Source: Aestuariibius violaceus
GTDB taxonomy: Bacteria; Pseudomonadota; Alphaproteobacteria; Rhodobacterales; Rhodobacteraceae
Direction of reading: 5' to 3'
Length of the DNA stretch: 64,000 nucleotides
Assembly (NCBI RefSeq): GCF_040779325.2
Contig: NZ_JBFONT020000002.1
Span: 62,001-126,000 of the forward strand
The position numbers and the translations under genes were made by a program. How positions within the stretch are numbered: position 1 is the first letter of the stretch; each line of letters begins with the position of its first letter. The notes under the pieces were generated by a model. The model was not told where the DNA came from and did no database searches. It saw nothing but the letters and a program-made list of their open reading frames with translations. Shown piece after piece: positions 14,991 to 22,567 of this stretch.

Positions 14991-15697
14991 GCCGAGAGCT
15001 TCTGCCGATCCCTGGTGGATCGCCGAATTTCGGAGAGCGGCGGGATGGCGCCGCGATCTCGCTCATCGTTTTGCACTACACTGCGATGGAGAGCTGTGAA
15101 GCGGCCCGCGAGCGGCTTTGCGATCCGGAGGCGGAGGTTTCCGCGCATTACCTGATTTCGGAGGGCGGCGCGTGTACCCAGCTTGTCGCGGACGACGTGC
15201 GCGCTTGGCATGCGGGGGCAGGGGCCTGGGGGACGGTTACGGACGTAAATTCGGCCTCGATCGGGATCGAGCTTGCCAATAGGGGCGCGCATCCGTTCGC
15301 GGCGCCGCAGATGGACCGGCTGGAGGCGCTGCTTGTCGATCTGCTGACGCGTCACGGTCTGGGTCCGGAGGCGGTGATCGGCCATTCCGACATGGCGCCG
15401 GGCCGGAAGTCGGATCCCGGCCCACGTTTCGACTGGCGGCGGCTTGCCTATGCCGGGCTGTCGGTCTGGCCTGGAGACGATCGGCCCGAGGGCGATCCGG
15501 AGCGGTTCGCCGAGGATGCCGTGCGGTTCGGCTACTCGCCGAATCTGACCGAAGAACTGCTGCTCGGCGCCGTCAGGCTGCGGTTCCGGCCTTGGGCGCG
15601 GGGGCCGCTCGATGCGCGAGACGCGGCGATCATGGCTGATCTGGCGGAGCGCCATCCCGCGGGCGGATTGACGCAGGCGCGGGCGGTGGTTACGTGA
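14948..15697 (+). CDS. N-acetylmuramoyl-L-alanine amidase (AmiD type, Amidase_2)
   Basis: A 249-residue peptidoglycan amidase that cleaves the MurNAc-L-Ala bond of muropeptides. The zinc ligands are visible as SLIVLHYTAMES (first His), WHAGAGAW, and GHSDMAPGRKSDPGPRFDW (second His and the Asp/Lys region). The C-terminal ~80 residues form a peptidoglycan-binding-like helical domain (FGYSPNLTEELLLGAVRLRF). No signal peptide is evident, consistent with a cytoplasmic recycling amidase. The only standard start is the ATG at 14948, inside the preceding lipoprotein gene. It ends seven bases before rnpB. Confidence 0.9.
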   Translation: MWLGSGAVPGGAQLSRELLPIPGGSPNFGERRDGAAISLIVLHYTAMESCEAARERLCDPEAEVSAHYLISEGGACTQLVADDVRAWHAGAGAWGTVTDVNSASIGIELANRGAHPFAAPQMDRLEALLVDLLTRHGLGPEAVIGHSDMAPGRKSDPGPRFDWRRLAYAGLSVWPGDDRPEGDPERFAEDAVRFGYSPNLTEELLLGAVRLRFRPWARGPLDARDAAIMADLAERHPAGGLTQARAVVT

Positions 15698-15703
15698 AAC
15701 ATT

Positions 15704-16073
15704 GCACGGATGGTCGGATGATCGCGGGCTTCGCCCGAGGAAAGTCCGGACTCCATGAGGCAGCGGTGCCGGGTAACGCCCGGCCGGGGCAACCCGAGGG
15801 ATAGCGCCACAGAAAACAGACCGCCCCGGACCTGATCCGGGGTCAGGGTGAAACGGTGGGGTAAGAGCCCACCGCGGGACGGGCAACCGGACCGGCACGG
15901 CAAGCCCCACCGGGAGCAATGCCAAATAGGGACCTCGCGCCTTCGGGCAGGGTGGCTTCAGCCCGAGAGGTCCGGGTTGGCAGCTTGAGGGCCGCTGGTA
16001 ACAGCGGTTCCAGATGAATGATCATCCATCGGAGCAATCCGAGGACAGAATCCGGCTTACAGGCCATCCGTGC
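15704..16073 (+). ncRNA. rnpB: RNase P RNA, bacterial class A
   Basis: The conserved cores are present: GAGGAAAGTCCGGACTCC near the 5' end, GGGTAACGCCCGGCC, CACAGAAAACAGACCGCC, GGTAAGAGCCCACCG, then GATGAATGATCATCC and GACAGAATCCGGCTTACAGG near the 3' end. The termini pair as GCACGGATGG (15704-15713) with CCATCCGTGC (16064-16073), helix P1, which sets the ends to within a few bases. This RNA is the catalytic part of RNase P and matures tRNA 5' ends. Its promoter must lie inside the end of the amidase gene. Confidence 0.95.
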
Positions 16074-16079
16074 GTTCCA

Positions 16080-16110
16080 CCCTCGAAGATGTGCTTTGAC
16101 TCTTCGAGGG
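16080..16110 (+). terminator. Hairpin after rnpB
   Basis: CCCTCGAAGA (16080-16089) and TCTTCGAGGG (16101-16110) form a perfect 10-bp stem with an 11-base loop, seven bases after the rnpB P1 helix. The following sequence TTCGCCCCC is not U-rich, so it may act as a processing or pausing hairpin as much as an intrinsic terminator. Confidence 0.65.
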
Positions 16111-16205
16111 TTCGCCCCCTAATTTAAAGCGTTTGAGTTGTATTGGGTGGCGGCAGATCGCCCAAGGGGGTGTTTCAGTCACCCAGTTGTTGGAAGGGTC
16201 TGGTG

Positions 16206-16607
16206 ATGTCCAGTCGGCACAGATCGCAAGCGATTGGAGCGGAGGCCCGCGCCGTCGACGATATCGACGTTGTTGCGCCTGGCTTCACCCTTGCCTTTCT
16301 GCGGGCTTGCCCCGATGCGGTGGCGATCCTGAACGTGGAGGGGCGGGTCGGTTTCCTCAACCAGGCCGGGCACCGGACCATGGAGATCGACGCCACCGAG
16401 AGCGTCTCGGGCCGGGCGTGGTGGGACCTGTGGCCCGATGCGGACCGAAGCGCGCTGGAAACCGGGTTTCGCCGCGCCGTGTCGGGGGAACTGGTGCGTC
16501 TGAAGGCCGGGCGGGCGGCGCGGATGTGGGACATCACCTTGTCACCGATCATCAACCTGGCAGGCGAGACCGAGTCGGTCCTGATGGTGTCGCGCGTGGC
16601 CCCCTGA
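16206..16607 (+). CDS. PAS-domain protein, small single-domain
   Basis: A 133-residue protein consisting almost wholly of one PAS fold. FLRACPDAVAILNVEGRVGF, NQAGHRTMEI, GRAWWDLWP and DITLSPIINLAGETESVLMV follow the usual strand-helix order. It has no output domain, so it may act as a sensor subunit for a partner kinase, or bind a ligand or cofactor. No partner is encoded nearby. The ATG at 16206 is preceded by GGAAGG. The frame is open from 16143, but that part overlaps the region just after the rnpB hairpin and shows no homology. Confidence 0.75.
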   Translation: MSSRHRSQAIGAEARAVDDIDVVAPGFTLAFLRACPDAVAILNVEGRVGFLNQAGHRTMEIDATESVSGRAWWDLWPDADRSALETGFRRAVSGELVRLKAGRAARMWDITLSPIINLAGETESVLMVSRVAP

Positions 16608-16622
16608 GCCAAGGGTTTCCGG

Positions 16623-16650
16623 TTGACAGCCTCGGACCCGGCAGTAAAAG
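16623..16650 (+). promoter_or_regulatory. Candidate sigma70-type promoter for rpmG
   Basis: TTGACA at 16623-16628 is followed after 16 bases by TAAAAG at 16645-16650, about 67 bp before the rpmG start. The -35 box is consensus; the -10 box matches four of six positions. Confidence 0.5.
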
Positions 16651-16716
16651 GCGGGCTTCACCGAGAGATGACACGCCCGGGACGCAAGCCGCGGACGGGC
16701 CGGAAAGCGAGACGAC

Positions 16717-16884
16717 ATGGCGAAACCGACGACGATCAAGATCCGTCTGAATTCGACCGCGGGCACGGGCCACTTCTATGTGACGAAGAAGAACGCGCGG
16801 ACGATGACGGAGAAGATGACGATCCGGAAATATGATCCGGTGGCGCGCAAGCACGTGGAATACAAGGAAGGCAAGATCAAGTAA
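16717..16884 (+). CDS. rpmG: 50S ribosomal protein L33
   Basis: A 55-residue protein beginning MAKPTTIKIRLNSTAGTGHF and containing YVTKKNARTM, TEKMTIRKYDP and VARKHVEYKEGKIK, the canonical L33 sequence. It lacks the two CxxC pairs of zinc-binding L33, so it is the zinc-independent form. L33 sits near the E site of the large ribosomal subunit. The upstream sequence has GGAAAGCGAG at ribosome-site distance. The gene has its own likely promoter and a strong terminator, so it is monocistronic. Confidence 0.97.
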   Translation: MAKPTTIKIRLNSTAGTGHFYVTKKNARTMTEKMTIRKYDPVARKHVEYKEGKIK

Positions 16885-16907
16885 TCTTCGCCTTTCGAGG
16901 GACAGAG

Positions 16908-16936
16908 ACCGCGTCGGAGCAATCCGGCGCGGTTTT
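16908..16936 (+). terminator. Rho-independent terminator of rpmG
   Basis: ACCGCGTCGGA, a GCAA tetraloop and TCCGGCGCGGT form an 11-bp stem with one G-U pair, followed by TTTTC, 24 bp after the rpmG stop. Confidence 0.9.
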
Positions 16937-17072
16937 CATTTGGCAGGTTCTCTTCGACAAATCCCCGCTTTTCACTGAAGTTGCCCCGGGCAAGCTTTGC
17001 CTGCGCCGCGCCACGGTCGACCCTCCGTCCTTTCGGGCATGACTTTTGCGGGGGCCGTGATAGGCTCGACCA

Positions 17073-17585
17073 ATGGCCGATACGATCACGATACGCATTG
17101 CGGCGCCCAAGGATCTTGCGGCGCTCGATGCGCTTTACCGGCGCAGCTACCCCGCGTTGCTGAAGGCGCATTATCCCCCATCGGTCTACGTCACGGCTGT
17201 TCCGCTTCTGGCGCGGGCCCAGCCGCGCTTGATGCGGAGCGGGCAGTTCTTCGTTGCCGAGGATGCAGGCGGCGCCCTTCTGGGCGCAGGCGGCTGGAGC
17301 TTCTCGGCCCCGCAGGGGGGCGAGTTGAAACGGACGCGCGGACATGTGCGGCATTTCGCGGTCGACCCGTCCCATGTGCGGCGCGGCATCGCCTCGGCCT
17401 TGATGATGGCCGTGAAGGGGCAGGCGGATGCAAGGGGGATCGCGCGGCTGGATTGCCTGAGCACACGGATGGCCGTGCCGTTCTACGAGGCGCAGGGATT
17501 TCGTGTACGGGGGGAGATCGACGTGCCGCTGCGGCCGGGGATCAGCTTTCCGGCGGTGTCGATGCGGTCGCAGATCACGTCTTGA
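17073..17585 (+). CDS. GNAT-family N-acetyltransferase
   Basis: A 170-residue acetyltransferase that would move an acetyl group from acetyl-CoA to an unknown amine. The acetyl-CoA-binding motif A is visible as VRHFAVDPSHVRRGIASALM (R-x-x-G-x-A), and motif B as STRMAVPFYEAQGFR. The N-terminus ITIRIAAPKDLAALDALYRR is typical of the fold. The ATG at 17073 gives the full fold. The gene converges with the cupin gene and their ends overlap by 11 bp (17575-17585). Confidence 0.9.
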   Translation: MADTITIRIAAPKDLAALDALYRRSYPALLKAHYPPSVYVTAVPLLARAQPRLMRSGQFFVAEDAGGALLGAGGWSFSAPQGGELKRTRGHVRHFAVDPSHVRRGIASALMMAVKGQADARGIARLDCLSTRMAVPFYEAQGFRVRGEIDVPLRPGISFPAVSMRSQITS

Positions 17586-18036
17586 ACGGATCGTCAGCGG
17601 CGTTGCCTGCAAGATCGGTCCATCGGGACCTCTCGCCCCGGTGCAGGATGCGATCGCGATCAGGATAGGTGATGCGCTCTTCGGTCTTTCGCGTGCCGAT
17701 CACAAGATAGCGGGCAGGCGCGGTGCTCTTGTTCTCAAGGCAATGGGCCTTCGGATCTCCGGCCTTGAAGGTTGCTGCGTCGCCGGCCCGGAGGGGGATC
17801 GTTTCATCGTCTTCATGCAGGAGGAGCTCGCCGGAGAGAATGTAAACCATCTCGTCCTCTTCGGCGTGCCAGTGTTTGACGGAGGAGGCGGAACCTGGCG
17901 GCAGGATCTCGACGTTTGCGCCGAACTGGGTGAGGCCGCCGGTATCGCTGAAGCGCAGGATCTCGACCGGGCCACAGGGGTCATCGGGGTCGTCGTGGCT
18001 TTCCCGCTTGACCATGGCTTCGGTAATCTTGGGCAT
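17575..18036 (-). CDS. Cupin-domain protein
   Basis: A 153-residue single-cupin protein. Cupin motif 1 is VKHWHAEEDEMVYILSGE, with the His-x-His and Glu metal ligands, and motif 2 is GDPKAHCLENKS with the last His. Such proteins bind a divalent metal and act as small-molecule dioxygenases, isomerases or sugar-binding sensors; the substrate is not identifiable. The C-terminus (DDPFKT) overlaps the convergent acetyltransferase gene. It lies beyond the terminator that follows the BI-1 gene, so it probably has its own promoter between 18037 and 18063. Confidence 0.87.
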   Translation of the reverse strand: MPKITEAMVKRESHDDPDDPCGPVEILRFSDTGGLTQFGANVEILPPGSASSVKHWHAEEDEMVYILSGELLLHEDDETIPLRAGDAATFKAGDPKAHCLENKSTAPARYLVIGTRKTEERITYPDRDRILHRGERSRWTDLAGNAADDPFKT

Positions 18037-18060
18037 TCGGTTCTTCTCCAGTCTGGATCG

Positions 18061-18088
18061 AAAAAGGGCCGCGCAATGCGCGGCCCTT
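18061..18088 (-). terminator. Rho-independent terminator of the BI-1 gene
   Basis: On the minus strand AAGGGCCGCGC, ATT and GCGCGGCCCTT form a very strong stem followed by a run of T (18061-18065 are A on the plus strand). It is 22 bp past the stop of the BI-1 family gene. Confidence 0.9.
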
Positions 18089-18109
18089 CGGTCAAACGAT
18101 TTGCCTTAC

Positions 18110-18847
18110 TTACTCTTGGGGCATGAAGATATACATGATCGACCGGAAAATCGCGATGAACGAGATGTAGAGCTGCAGCGCACCGATGATCGCGGCTTTT
18201 TCAAGGAACATGTCCGCTTCGGGGCCACCGACGGTGCGGGCCTCGATATAGGTGTTCTTGATCTCCTGTGTGGAGTAGGCCGTCAGCACCGCGAATACGC
18301 CGAGGATGGCGATGTTGAAGAGCATGAACATCGCGTCACCCATGCCGCCGAAGAACATCGAGCCGATACCGATCGCCACAAGACCCCAGGCCATCATGAT
18401 GCCGACCTGACCGATCGGGCCAAGGTTCCGCTTGGTCGTGTAGCCCGTCAGCGTCAGGCCAAGAAAGGCGACCGACGTGAAGAGCAGACCGGTGATGATG
18501 TCGGTTGTCGCGAACATCGCGAAGATCATCGCAAGCGACGCACCGGTCAGCGCGGCATAGGCCCAGAAGAGACCGTTGAGCGCCGCGACACTCAGCCGTT
18601 CAAAGGCGAAGCTGCTGATCAGCACAAAGGCGAGGGGGCCGAACACGACCACGTAGAAAAGCGGCGTGCCGAAGATCAGGCTCATGAGTGCGGGCGTCGC
18701 GCTGACGACATAGCCGATCGCGAAAGATGCGAAGAGCGCCGCGGACATCAGCCCGTAGACCTTGTTCATATGGGCGCGAAGGCCCTGGTCGATTTCCTGT
18801 GTGCGGATGCCGGCCGTCGTGGACCGGACGTTCGCGTATTCTGCCAT
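18110..18847 (-). CDS. Bax inhibitor-1 / YccA family membrane protein
   Basis: A 245-residue protein with seven predicted membrane segments and the BI-1 pattern. An N-terminal QGLRAHMNKVYGLMSAALFA is followed by successive hydrophobic helices, and AYSTQEIKNTYIEA precedes the last pair. Bacterial relatives (YetJ type) conduct calcium in a pH-dependent way; the role here is not established. The ATG at 18847 is preceded by AGGAACC; an in-frame start four codons upstream is less likely. The gene is monocistronic by its strong terminator. Confidence 0.92.
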   Translation of the reverse strand: MAEYANVRSTTAGIRTQEIDQGLRAHMNKVYGLMSAALFASFAIGYVVSATPALMSLIFGTPLFYVVVFGPLAFVLISSFAFERLSVAALNGLFWAYAALTGASLAMIFAMFATTDIITGLLFTSVAFLGLTLTGYTTKRNLGPIGQVGIMMAWGLVAIGIGSMFFGGMGDAMFMLFNIAILGVFAVLTAYSTQEIKNTYIEARTVGGPEADMFLEKAAIIGALQLYISFIAIFRSIMYIFMPQE

Positions 18848-18974
18848 CGGTTCCTCCAAAGGATTTATCGTGGCCCGGCCGGGACGGACGGGAACTCCTG
18901 ATGGAAGATTGGCGGGATTGCCCCGGATTTCAAGGTGCCTTTGGGACGCAGGCGACGGGAAATCCGGGGATTTT

Positions 18975-19214
18975 TCAGGAATGACGGCTCAGGGGAAGAT
19001 CCCAGAAGCCCCGGCGCGTCTCGCGCTGGACATCATGGGCGCTCAGGCCGAGGTCTGCCAGCCGCTCATCGCTGAGGCCGGCGAGGTTGCGGCGTTCGTT
19101 GCTGACGCGGATGGCCAGCATCAGCCATTCAACGGCGGAGCCGAGGGTGGGCAGGGCGGTTGTGCGTCTGCCACCCATGGTGTTGCGGCGGACGGCTGGA
19201 GTTGCGGCGGTCAT
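18975..19214 (-). CDS. DUF1127 domain-containing small basic protein
   Basis: A 79-residue protein. Its C-terminal half carries the DUF1127 pattern: RNLAGLSDERLADLGLSAHD followed by VQRETRRGFWD, rich in Arg. The N-terminal part contains a short hydrophobic stretch (LGSAVEWLMLAIRV). Small DUF1127 proteins in alphaproteobacteria have been linked to phosphate, polyamine and RNA regulation; the role here is open. GGAAAGGAT precedes the ATG at 19214. It is divergently arranged with the LysR gene, whose regulator may act on the shared 121-bp promoter region. Confidence 0.85.
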   Translation of the reverse strand: MTAATPAVRRNTMGGRRTTALPTLGSAVEWLMLAIRVSNERRNLAGLSDERLADLGLSAHDVQRETRRGFWDLPLSRHS

Positions 19215-19287
19215 CTGTCTATCCTTTCCAAATCGTGATGCTATCGCGGCCTTTAATCGGGATGCTTGATATCTAGGGGTGGACATG

Positions 19288-19302
19288 TCATTTGAGAAAT
19301 GA
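19288..19302. promoter_or_regulatory. Palindromic candidate operator between DUF1127 and lysR genes
   Basis: TCATTT-GAG-AAATGA is a 15-bp perfect inverted repeat, 34 bp before the lysR start and 74 bp from the DUF1127 start. LysR-type regulators often bind such dyads in divergent promoter regions and control both genes. Confidence 0.4.
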
Positions 19303-19335
19303 ATGTTTGAAAGATGAACCATCAGGATTTGTGAT

Positions 19336-20187
19336 ATGCCTCGGAATCTCGATATGACCGCCCTTCGCTCTTTCGTCACCGTCGCAGAAGCCGGCGGTGT
19401 CACCCGTGCGGCGGGTATCCTCAACCTCACGCAATCCGCGGTTTCGATGCAGCTCAAGCGGCTGGAAGAGGCATTGGGGCTGTCACTTCTCGACCGCTCG
19501 TCGCGGGCCATCGCCCTGACGAGTGCGGGCGAGCAGCTTAAGAGCTACGCCCAACGGATGCTGGTTCTGAATGACGAGATCTGGGGTAAGCTGACGGCGA
19601 CGGAATACGAAGGTGAGCTGTCGCTCGGCGTACCGCACGACATCATCTACCCGAACGTCCCGAAGATCCTGAAGAAGTTCGCGGCGGAGTTTCCGCGGAT
19701 GCAGGTCCGGCTCGTTTCTGCGCCGACACGGGCGCTGAAGGCGATGTTCGCCCGTGGCGAGTGCGACATGATCCTGACCACCGAGGATCGGCCGGACGCG
19801 GATGGCGAGAGCCTGATCGAGCTGGATCTCGTCTGGATCGGGGCGATGGGCGGCACGGCCTGGCACGAGCGGCCGCTGCCGGTGGCGTTCTGTTCGAACT
19901 GCATCTTCCGCCCGGACGTGATCCGCGCGCTCGACAAGGCTGGTATCGACTGGGACATGATCGTGGAGAGCGAGCTCGACAATGCCGTCGAGGCGGCGGT
20001 GAGCGCTGATCTCGCGGTTCATGCCGCGGTGCCCGACAACCTGCCGCCCCAAACAGAGCGGATCGACCATGGCGGGGTGCTGCCCGCGCTTGGGACGACG
20101 CAGGTCAACCTTTATCATCAGCGCCCTGACGATCCTGTCCACGGCGCGCTGGCCGAGATCGTGCGGAGCGCTTACCGCAACGGCTGA
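19336..20187 (+). CDS. LysR-family transcriptional regulator
   Basis: A 283-residue LysR protein. The N-terminal helix-turn-helix is LRSFVTVAEAGGVTRAAGIL then NLTQSAVSMQLKRLEEALG, with LLDRSSRAIALTSAGEQL in the wing/linker. The effector domain begins near residue 90 (GELSLGVPHDIIYPNVPKIL) and has two cysteines in AFCSNCIFRP. The effector is unknown. Its divergent neighbour is a DUF1127 gene and its convergent neighbour an oxidoreductase gene, with only four bases between the stops. Regulation of the DUF1127 gene is the simplest guess. Confidence 0.93.
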   Translation: MPRNLDMTALRSFVTVAEAGGVTRAAGILNLTQSAVSMQLKRLEEALGLSLLDRSSRAIALTSAGEQLKSYAQRMLVLNDEIWGKLTATEYEGELSLGVPHDIIYPNVPKILKKFAAEFPRMQVRLVSAPTRALKAMFARGECDMILTTEDRPDADGESLIELDLVWIGAMGGTAWHERPLPVAFCSNCIFRPDVIRALDKAGIDWDMIVESELDNAVEAAVSADLAVHAAVPDNLPPQTERIDHGGVLPALGTTQVNLYHQRPDDPVHGALAEIVRSAYRNG

Positions 20188-20191
20188 GCCG

Positions 20192-21151
20192 TCAGGGCGT
20201 CACCACGACCTTGCCCGTCGATTTGCGCTGCCGCATCAGGTCGAGCGCTTCGGTCGCCCGGTCGAGCGGCAGGACATGGCTGATATGCGGATCGAGCTTG
20301 CCCTCGGCGTACCAGCCCATGAGGTCGCGGACGCTCATCACGAGCGGGCCGGGATTGAAGGTCGTATAGGCGCCCCAGTAGAAGCCGATCACGGTGATGT
20401 TCTTGACCAGGATGATATTCGCCGGGATCTGCGGGACATCGCCGCTGGCGAAGCCGATGACGATGATGCGCGCCTCGGGCTTGCAGGCGCGCATGGCCTG
20501 CTTGAAGAGGTCGCCGCCGACGGGGTCGTAGATGACATCGGCCCCGCCGAGGGCGCGAACGGCCTCGCGGATATCCTCTTTGCTGCCGTCGATCAGGTGA
20601 TCGGCGCCGGCGTCCTTGCACGCCTGCAGCTTCTCTGTGCCGTTGGCCACGGCGATGACGGTCGCGCCGAGCTTCTTGCCGACCTCGACCGCAGTGAGAC
20701 CGACGCCGCCCGCCGCGCCGAGGACCAGAAGCGTTTCGCCCTCTTTCAACCGGGCCCGGTGGGTGAGCGCGAGGTGGCTGGTGCCGTAGGCGACGATGAA
20801 GCCCGCGGCCACCTCGGACGGCATTCCGTCCGGGACCGGGATGCAGCGGTCGGCCGGGAATACGCCGTATTCCGCCATCCCGCCCGAGCCGCCGAAGACG
20901 GCGATCCGGGTGCCGGGCTTTGGCCCCTTGACCCCTTCTCCGAGTGCCTCGATCCGGCCTGCGACCTCCATCCCGAGGGCAAAGGGCAGTTCGGGCGTGT
21001 CCTGATAGGTGCCCTTTGCCATCAGAAGGTCGGCAAAATTCAGCGCACAAGCCTCGATCCGCACGAGCACCTCGCCGGGACCCGGGGAGGGGGTTTCGAC
21101 CTCTTCGATCCGGGGATCTGCGTCGAAATCAGTAACAATGAGGGCTCGCAT
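20192..21151 (-). CDS. NADPH:quinone oxidoreductase family protein (zinc-free MDR)
   Basis: A 319-residue medium-chain reductase of the quinone oxidoreductase type. The N-terminal GroES-like domain contains VLVRIEACALNFADLLMAKG. The Rossmann motif is LLVLGAAGGVGLTAVEVGKK, and DVIYDPVGGDLF follows. Catalytic and structural zinc ligands are absent, as in QOR/enoyl-reductase-like members. It would reduce quinones or activated alkenes with NADPH. The ATG at 21151 has GGAG upstream; an in-frame start eight codons earlier (21175) is less likely. Confidence 0.92.
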   Translation of the reverse strand: MRALIVTDFDADPRIEEVETPSPGPGEVLVRIEACALNFADLLMAKGTYQDTPELPFALGMEVAGRIEALGEGVKGPKPGTRIAVFGGSGGMAEYGVFPADRCIPVPDGMPSEVAAGFIVAYGTSHLALTHRARLKEGETLLVLGAAGGVGLTAVEVGKKLGATVIAVANGTEKLQACKDAGADHLIDGSKEDIREAVRALGGADVIYDPVGGDLFKQAMRACKPEARIIVIGFASGDVPQIPANIILVKNITVIGFYWGAYTTFNPGPLVMSVRDLMGWYAEGKLDPHISHVLPLDRATEALDLMRQRKSTGKVVVTP

Positions 21152-21278
21152 CGTGAGATTGGCTCCTTTTTGCAATGCCGGACCTGTCTTTTGGTCAGGT
21201 CAGTTGATCGAGGGTGGTGAAAACCGGGAAAATCGCGTAAGGGTTGTATCCGTGGTAAGGGTCTCTTCATTGGATGCC

Positions 21279-21292
21279 GATACTGTGGTATC
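21279..21292. promoter_or_regulatory. Short inverted repeat upstream of the XRE regulator
   Basis: GATAC-TGTG-GTATC, 75 bp upstream of the XRE gene, is a perfect 5-bp dyad, and a related GTATCCGTGGTAA occurs about 35 bp earlier. A second dyad, GACCTG...CAGGTC, lies at 21181-21201 near the divergent oxidoreductase start. Either could be an operator of the XRE protein. Confidence 0.3.
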
Positions 21293-21366
21293 CGCGAGCC
21301 CGCCCTTTTTTACGGCAGCAGCGCCGCCCCCGCCAGATCGCGGGTTCGATTGTTGGAGATTAGGTC

Positions 21367-21729
21367 ATGAAGCATCCCGTAGACGTCCATGTCGGCAAGC
21401 GTATCCGTCACCGGAGATGGACGCTCGGGACGACCCAGCAGCAGCTTGCCGAAGAGGTCGGGATCAAGTTCCAGCAGATCCAGAAGTACGAGACTGGGAC
21501 CAACCGGGTCAGCGCGTCGCGCCTTTGGGACATTGCGCGGGCGCTCGATGTGCCGGTCGCTTTCTTCTTCGAAGGGCTGGACAGCAGCAGTGAAGAGCCC
21601 GCTCAGCTGCCGACCGATATTCTGGCCGACCGCGAGGCGCTGGAGCTTGTGCGGTCCTACTACGCCATCCCCGAGAACCAGCGGCGCCAGCTCTTCGAAC
21701 TGGCCCGGGTTCTGAGCACCGCCGCCTGA
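21367..21729 (+). CDS. XRE-family helix-turn-helix regulator
   Basis: A 120-residue regulator with one Cro/CI-type domain: VGKRIRHRRWTLGTTQQQLA, EEVGIKFQQIQKYETGTNRV, then LWDIARALDVPVAFFFEGLD. The C-terminal ~45 residues (ADREALELVRSYYAIPENQR) form a helical region as in many alphaproteobacterial XRE proteins of this type. It is followed after 25 bp by hisN on the same strand, and may control itself or the hisN-deaminase run. The region 21152-21366 contains its promoter. Confidence 0.92.
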   Translation: MKHPVDVHVGKRIRHRRWTLGTTQQQLAEEVGIKFQQIQKYETGTNRVSASRLWDIARALDVPVAFFFEGLDSSSEEPAQLPTDILADREALELVRSYYAIPENQRRQLFELARVLSTAA

Positions 21730-21754
21730 TCTGAAGACGGCCAAGGGCGGCCGC

Positions 21755-22567
21755 ATGACGTTCAATATATCGAAGGACGACGCCGACGCGCTGGTCGCCG
21801 TGGCCCATCGGCTGGCCGATGCAGCGCGGGTGGAGACGCTACGGTATTTCCGCGGGTCTTCTCTGGATGTGGCGGATAAGGGCGGTGCGGTCTTCGATCC
21901 GGTGACGGCAGCGGATCGCGCGGCCGAAGCGGCGATGCGGGCGATCCTCGCGGAGGCCCGGCCGCAGGACGGGATCCTTGGCGAGGAGTTCGGTGCCGTT
22001 GAGGGCGAGAGCGGGCTGACCTGGGTGCTGGACCCGATCGACGGCACGCGGGCCTTCATGAGCGGAACACCGACCTGGGGCGTCTTGATCGCCGTGGGCG
22101 GGGCGGACGGGCCCTGCTACGGGATCATCGACCAACCCTATACTGGCGAGCGGTTCGAGGGCGGGTTCGGCCGGGCGCGGATGGTGCGCGGCTCGGACGA
22201 GTGGGCGCTGGGTGTTCGCGGAACGGTCAATCTGGGCGGGGCGGTGCTGTTCACGACGTTCCCTGAAGTGGGGAGCGAAGCGGAGCGGGCAGCGTTTCAG
22301 CGCGTTGCTGCGCAGGTGCGGCTGACGCGATACGGCATGGACTGCTATGCCTATGCGCTGCTCGCGGCAGGGCAGATCGATCTGGTCATCGAGGCGGGGC
22401 TGGCGGCCTATGATATTCAGGCGCCGATCTCGGTGATTGAGGCCTCAGGCGGTATCGTCACCGATTGGGCGGGCGGGCCGGTCCATCAGGGCGGACGGGC
22501 CATCGCCGCGGCGACGCCCGAGATCCATGCGCAGGCTTTGGCGCTCTTGCAGGACGGGGCTGCGTGA
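21755..22567 (+). CDS. hisN: Inositol-monophosphatase-family phosphatase, histidinol-phosphatase (HisN) type
   Basis: A 270-residue magnesium-dependent phosphatase. Metal-binding motif 1 is visible as LGEEFGAVEGESGLTWVLDPIDGTRAFMSG split over residues ~70-95 (GEEFG and WVLDPIDGTR). Motif 2 is near the end (YDIQAPISVIEASGGIVTDW). The TPTWGVLIAV block and the alphaproteobacterial context favour histidinol-phosphate phosphatase over inositol phosphatase. Its TGA overlaps the GTG of the next gene. CysQ-like activity cannot be excluded. Confidence 0.85.
   Translation: MTFNISKDDADALVAVAHRLADAARVETLRYFRGSSLDVADKGGAVFDPVTAADRAAEAAMRAILAEARPQDGILGEEFGAVEGESGLTWVLDPIDGTRAFMSGTPTWGVLIAVGGADGPCYGIIDQPYTGERFEGGFGRARMVRGSDEWALGVRGTVNLGGAVLFTTFPEVGSEAERAAFQRVAAQVRLTRYGMDCYAYALLAAGQIDLVIEAGLAAYDIQAPISVIEASGGIVTDWAGGPVHQGGRAIAAATPEIHAQALALLQDGAA

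Noticed and set aside
21341..21356. tRNA T-arm-like GGGTTCGATTG sequence
   Set aside because: No acceptor, D or anticodon arms could be built around it; it lies in the leader of the XRE gene.
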